Origin: Armillaria gallica | Lineage: Eukaryota; Basidiomycota; Agaricomycetes; Agaricales; Physalacriaceae | Assembly: GCA_037576215.1 (NCBI GenBank) | Contig: JBANDB010000007.1 | Location: forward strand, 961,001-1,025,000 | Length of the DNA: 64,000 bases | Direction of reading: 5' to 3' | In this document: piece by piece, positions 59,420 to 64,000 of the stretch | Layout of the letters: every line of letters begins with the position of its first letter | Numbering within the stretch: position 1 is the first letter of the stretch | Notes under the pieces: generated by a model | Databases searched by the model: none | What the model saw: the letters and a program-made list of their open reading frames with translations, nothing else | Told to the model about the DNA's origin: nothing | Made by a program: the position numbers and the translations under genes

Positions 59420-61164
59420 TTAAGCAAGAACGGTAATAGAAGCCCTTTTAGCAATGGACCGTGACACCAATGAATCCATTGAGGCTGCTTCCACATTCAT
59501 TTGGGCTACCGACAACTTCTTTAGCCTCCCATCTGGCAATCTCCTCCCGAATACCCAGTGTATGCAGTGGCGGCGGTGTATGCCACTCGATTTGGCCGTG
59601 GTACCTAGCAAAGTGTACGAGTCGTCCGGTATGGGATACTTATGGCTGGCAGTGATCCTGAAACTACACTCTGTTCCAGTGTCATCTTTGACAACAAGCT
59701 GCCCGACCCTATATGGCCTCTCCTTACACAATCCTTGGACAAAGGCCAGCTCAATAATGTATCCATTGTAGTATGCATTAGCATCTGTCTTGCCATCCTG
59801 ATTCCAGCAACCAATCTGCAGACTTGAGTGGTGTTGCCCTTGAGGTATCCAATCTGTCATGACCTGCCTCCATGATGGTCGCCAAGTTTTGGTTCCATCA
59901 CCAGGTTGGGGATACAGGAAGAGCAAATCCCACTGGCACTGGTGTGCTGTCACATCCACCAGTGATGTCCATGCATCCTCCTCAGACTGCTCTCCATAGT
60001 ATGCTGGTATAGAGTCTGCATGCAGAAGATATGCCATACCCGCAACCTTGTCCACAGGATTTGTTGACACCCGGTTCCGCATCTGTGACAGCACATCATA
60101 CACACGATGTTGACCATGTATCCATTGCAGCCTTGACAGTTTCTCCTTAAACTTGACTCGTATATCTTCATTGCCAGTGTCTCCACCAATAATCAGATGC
60201 TCACTGATCTCCTGCAGGGTCCATGCACGTTTAAACCAGTCACTATCCCAGAGACCAGCGGGCGATGCAGTCAAAGGCCGTCCTAGCCCACGCAAGTAGC
60301 ATACCACTTTGTCGGCCCCTGCATACACAGATCCAATGGTGGGCACATCCACCTTCCACTCCTCTGCGCGCAGATACTCCATAGGCCCCCCTTCCTGTCT
60401 CAAACAAAGCACATCCAACCAGACATACTCTGCACCAAGATTGAGCATCTCGGTCCGGATTCGATCCAAGCTCGTGTCTAAGGGGATCGGTACGGGCCAT
60501 TCACGACTATTGATGGCTGTCAACATGTCCTCACGCCAACTTTTGTCCATCCAAGCATGTGATATCGCCCACGGCCTTTGTCGGGTGACGCACCATGGCA
60601 CCACCCGATTACTATACAAATCCCATACACGTCGAGGGGGCACATGTGGGTAGATGATTATGTCATTGACAAGTACATCTTCCAGCATCTGTCGGTACTG
60701 CACTTCACGCTCATATAAATCATCTACTGTGGTGGTCAAGTCGCCATACCAAAACGGGCGGAGACGGGAGTATGCAGTGCCAAAGTCATATTCCTTCAAG
60801 ATGCAGTCCCCAAGTATGGAGCGTACGCCTGCAGTACCCAGAGTGTATGATGTACCGAGGATGGCGTTGAACTTCTCTAAGAGTTCTTCGATGATGAGGT
60901 CGGCACAGAGAGTGTCGGCGAGAGCGGATGGTATGATGGGTTTCCTGCCGATGTACGACCATTGCTTTGGCACTCGTGATTCATAAGAGGAGATGGTGAC
61001 TTCAGGAAGACTTTCAAATTTGCGGAGTGCCTGCGTTCTTCGCTATACGTTATAGATTATTTGTTGTACGTCTTTTGATGACTTTACGTGCTTACCTCTT
61101 TATCGCTGTCGTTCATGAGAATAACATTGTCATAATAGCGCCGAAACCATTCATCGCGATCCAT
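59420..61164 (-). CDS. HET-domain (heterokaryon incompatibility) protein
   Basis: Two exons, 61164..61096 and 61042..59420, encode 563 residues with a 53-nt GT-AG intron. The first exon starts MDRDEWFRRYYDNVILMNDS and is needed because the long exon has no suitable ATG at its 5' end. The HET block begins with PWAISHAW near 180-187 and continues with EYVWLDVLCLRQEGG near 228-243, SVYAGADKVVCYLRGLGRP and DWFKRAWTLQEI. HET proteins trigger cell death on fusion of incompatible hyphae and some act as NLR-like innate immunity outputs. No NACHT or WD repeats follow; the C-terminal 250 residues have no recognised domain. It is cytoplasmic by inference. It lies in an accessory region beside DyP fragments. 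Confidence 0.9.
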
Positions 61165-61740
61165 TTTCAGTATCCCTGGTTATAAGAGAATAAGAACCTG
61201 AAATGTTGAAGGTAACACAGGCACGTACTACGGCAAGTTCAGAAAGTCGATGGGGTGCGATACCAAGGTATGGTTGCAGCAAAGCTGTACACCCCAAAGA
61301 ATTATGCGCCATGCCCCACAAAGCAAAGCCGGTGCCACTAAGCTACCCTCAGAGATCCTTGGCGATTCTGACCTGCCTGAAGAGGACGCGTGGGTGCTGA
61401 AAACCTGATACGGTCACACAAGCACTCACAAAATTAGTAACTTGAAAGAATTTGATACGCATCTTGCCTTCAGCGGACTTCAATCTCATGCTGCGGCCAT
61501 GGGAAGTTGATCTCCATGCCGCGACACAGCAATGCCACCGGTGGCTGAGAATTGAATTCGGCCTATTCATCGTCACTCTAGTAAGTCTCCTCATGGCTCC
61601 CCAAGTCCCGTTTGACTGTCGTTGTAAATTGTGTACCCATGCGGTAAATTTCTCTAGCATCTATTTTCATTATCGTAATCCATGGGTTTGCACATGGAGA
61701 GATTGCGCTCAGGGCTCGGGTTTACCCAATTTTGACGTTA
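61165..61740. other. No gene recognised
   Basis: Upstream side of the HET gene; it should contain its promoter. Nothing else is identifiable. Confidence 0.4.
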
Positions 61741-62410
61741 TCAATAAGGCAGACGTTCCCGCAAATTGCTGTACACGGCCAGTTCCAGGATCACCGATGG
61801 CAGAATCAGCTTCCCGTCCCTTAGAATAGAACTGGTTGCCTGCCCTGAATTATCGGCGATGGCCTGTCCAGCGAGTCCCGACTGGGAAAAGGCGAGATCC
61901 ACTGCTATTGGAGGCTGGGTCACGACGGCCATTATTTCGGTCGTAGAGGTAATGAGACGGCGAATACCCTCCGTCGCCAGCATGCTCTTAAAGCCAGTCG
62001 CGTTTTGAATCTCGAAAAATAAAAACAGCTCCTTCTTCGTCCTAACCCTAAAAAACATCAGCTATACAAGATAGAAAAGACAGCTTGACTGGACCCACAG
62101 AATACTACCTGGGTGTCATCCAAGTTCAAGCGTACGGCTGCTTCTGCTTGAGTTTCTTGAACAGCGCATCTTTCAAGTCGCTAAATCTAAGGGACCTGGC
62201 AAGGTGTCCAATTCCGCTCGCCGTGTCACTGAGTCGATCAATAAAATGCAGAGGTACCAGCCACCGGTGGCGGTAAGCTCATGCCGACGACTTGAAAATC
62301 GAGATTTCCCGACAACGATGAGAGCGATAAGAAATTGGAAAGCAGAAGAATTTGATTGAATTTAGCAGCATACGAAAGGTAAATACTAGAAAGCTAGCGC
62401 CAAAAGTCGG
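61741..62410 (-). pseudogene. DyP-type peroxidase relic 3, 5' part only
   Basis: The minus strand keeps the N-terminal block of the mature DyP: KKELFLFFEIQNATGFKSML, then LITSTTEIMAVVTQPPIAVD and LAFSQSGLAG, aligned to residues about 80-135 of the intact gene. It includes the remains of an intron before it. Upstream (62100-62410) it parallels the 5' part of relic 2 at 44360-44720 very closely. Similarity ends near 61770 and the catalytic half is missing. The intron and leader similarity show that relics 2 and 3 are sisters, closer to each other than to the intact gene. Confidence 0.8.
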
Positions 62411-63277
62411 AGAAGTCCTAGGAAGTTGCAACCTACCTTTAATAACGTGCTGTAATGTATGTAATGTCAGCAAAAGAAGAATCGGGCGATAAGAAGTACA
62501 TACTATAAGGAAAGTTCGTTCAGATCCTTCTCGAGACCCTCCACAGCTTAGAATTCAAGTTTCACGTTGCCCGTACTTCATCTGGTGTTGTTATCACCGC
62601 CAGGAAATTGGGGCGAGTTTCGAGCGAATGGACATACACCACCAAGGACGTCCTATTTACTCAGCCGCAACGGCTGTCAAGACGCAAAGAAGACAGCCTG
62701 GGGCACAGTGTCGAATTAGACTAATACCGTTTCTTGAACGTCGACTATTCCTCAGAAGAAATTGATCTTAAACCAGATTCAATGAGAGAAGATGAATTGA
62801 AAGCTAAAAAAACATACCAGGGACATGGCTGGCGTCCACGCCGTATGTCATGGACTGATTATGGAGGAACAATTAGCCCAACACACGATCAGCACAAGGA
62901 CTCCGTGACGTACTTTGTAGCGCTACCCTTCCGTACAAATTAAAGGCTGCACAAGGATGTGAAGCGGCATCAACTGAAAATCGAGCCTCAGTACAGCACG
63001 AATTTAGAAAAAGGATGAAGGTAACATACCATACGCCCTGCCTTCGTACCTTGTGAGCGTTCGGCAATCCTGCACGCAGTTTGGTCAGCGAACGAAGTCG
63101 ACGCGCAGACTTGGCAACATACCTCGAAACCGACCGATGTCCCTCGGGCACCTAACCACACAACACTGAAGGTCCTCCTTCCCCAGTTACGACCCCTGCC
63201 CGCTTTGGAGAATGGCTGTCGAGCGACCACAGCTCGCTAGTTGTACCGCTAAGCTTGCCTGCAAGGATGGAGGGATG
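62411..63277. other. No gene recognised
   Basis: Short frames only, on both strands. No RNA gene or repeat was identified. Confidence 0.4.
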
Positions 63278-63773
63278 TCAAGGCCTGAGTCGTAACGAGC
63301 TTGCATGGGAGAGCATGTTCAAAAGATTAGTCTTCCCACACCATGCGGCAACGTAGCCTCCGAGAGTCCAAACCCTCCCCTGCCGCGACAGTTCATAACG
63401 TGCTAGGTCCGCCTTTTCATGCATCTTGGTCGCCGGAACGTAGTATACCGGTGCGAAGTTCGACCCGCCCTGTTGGGAGTAAATGACATAGACTGCATGA
63501 AGGTTGGTCAAGGATACCCGACTAGGGAGTCAATAACGTACCTCGTAACACTGCACTTCGTTCCTTCGACACCGATGGGTCGTCTCCTTGAGGCAGGCAC
63601 TGTCGCCAGAAGGAAGAAGACAAGGGATTTTGAGGTTCGTATTCAGACCCGCTCCCAGGGTCGGAGTGTATTAGTGGTACGGACCGAGCGCGATAAGTAT
63701 GTTGTCTTGGTGCAATCTTAGTCCCGCATAATAAAGTTGAGGATAGTGCTAATGAGAGACCGGAGAACTGCAT
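63278..63773 (-). CDS. Possible small secreted protein
   Basis: Exons 63773..63542 and 63492..63278 join through a 49-nt GT-AG intron (gtacgt...gcag) into 148 residues. The start MQFSGLSLALSSTLLCG looks like a signal peptide. A polar stretch follows, then NFAPVYYVPATKMHEKAD and VWTLGGYVAAWCGKTNLLN. I recognise no family. An alternative acceptor at the AACAG near 63470 joins a different frame of exon 1 with a cysteine-rich reading (SGDSACLKETTHRCRRNE), so the exon 1 frame is not settled. A plus-strand frame over the same bases cannot be excluded. Confidence 0.3.
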
Positions 63774-64000
63774 GGATGGGATCAAAGGGAAGACGCGAGA
63801 TGCTGGCGGATCTGGATGAGAAAGTCTGTTAGCTATAGAGGAGTAAAGTAAGCATCGACATCTCACCTAGAATTTGGCACGAAACTCTTTTACACGCCGC
63901 TGCACATCCGAGTAGGGGCCCCAAATTATCTGAATCACCCTCTTCTTCCCAGATTCGCCTCCGTACCATGCATCGAGCTCGCCAGAACGCGGTACGTTGT
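63774..64000. other. Window edge, possible exon of a gene beyond it
   Basis: The minus strand from the edge reads GELDAWYGGESGKKRVIQII and VQRRVKEFRAKF before a stop near 63870, which could be the last exon of a gene lying to the right. It is too short to assign. Confidence 0.3.

Noticed and set aside
52182..61164. A biosynthetic gene cluster formed by DyP, HET and GST genes
   Set aside because: There is no backbone enzyme, transporter or dedicated regulator, and the functions do not form a pathway. Proximity is better explained by duplication and decay.
1..64000. tRNA, rRNA and CRISPR signals
   Set aside because: No TTCGA-type B box with a matching acceptor stem, no ribosomal RNA core and no spaced direct-repeat array was noticed on either strand. 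The scan was by eye, so a single divergent tRNA could be missed.

Overview
The window looks like nuclear DNA of a filamentous basidiomycete, probably an Agaricomycete. The genes are broken by many short introns, mostly 45-65 nt. The gene set also fits: an Atg13, an Ecm14-like pseudo-carboxypeptidase, a Bre4-type membrane protein, a secreted dye-decolorizing peroxidase (DyP), a HET-domain protein and a C-terminal zinc-cluster factor. I saw no rRNA, tRNA, CRISPR array, prokaryotic operon or virus. The genus cannot be fixed from sequence alone.

Layout, left to right. 1-7 kb: F-box/LRR genes, one intact on the minus strand and one broken by two frameshifts on the plus strand, plus a doubtful small four-exon candidate. 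7.0-10.5 kb: a nine-exon Mhp1-like leucine-rich-repeat gene. 13.6-15.0 kb: a transcription factor whose Zn(II)2Cys6 cluster lies at the extreme C-terminus, followed by a small conserved basic protein. 17.2-19.0 kb: an eleven-exon M14-family gene with a 7-nt exon. 24.5-26.6 kb: ATG13. 28.2-32.4 kb: a 21-exon Bre4-like gene. 35.2-36.5 kb: transaldolase. 38.3-41.3 kb: a tandem pair of glutathione S-transferases. 41.9-45.3 kb: two dead DyP copies, one carrying a 132-bp palindromic insertion. 45.5-49.9 kb: a 27-exon hydantoinase/oxoprolinase-DUF917 fusion, convergent with a seven-helix membrane protein at 50.1-51.3 kb. 52.2-54.1 kb: the intact DyP. 54-59 kb: degenerate repeat and gene fragments. 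59.4-61.2 kb: a HET-domain protein. 61.7-62.4 kb: a third DyP fragment. 63.3-63.8 kb: a possible small secreted protein.

The genes form no pathway cluster. Housekeeping genes (ATG13, TAL1, Mhp1-like, Bre4-like) sit beside an accessory detoxification set (DyP, GSTs, HET). That accessory set has been duplicated and then eroded, leaving at least three DyP relics and one GST relic within 21 kb. Exon models were built by hand from splice sites, conserved motifs and reading frame. For every gene model called with confidence above 0.75 the summed exon length is an exact multiple of three.

The most unusual signals are these: five reading-frame-forced GC-AG introns among about 91 modelled introns; a 7-nt microexon; the local DyP graveyard with its palindromic insertion and flanking direct repeats; and a three-copy degenerate repeat family at 34.5, 54.8 and 57.6 kb.
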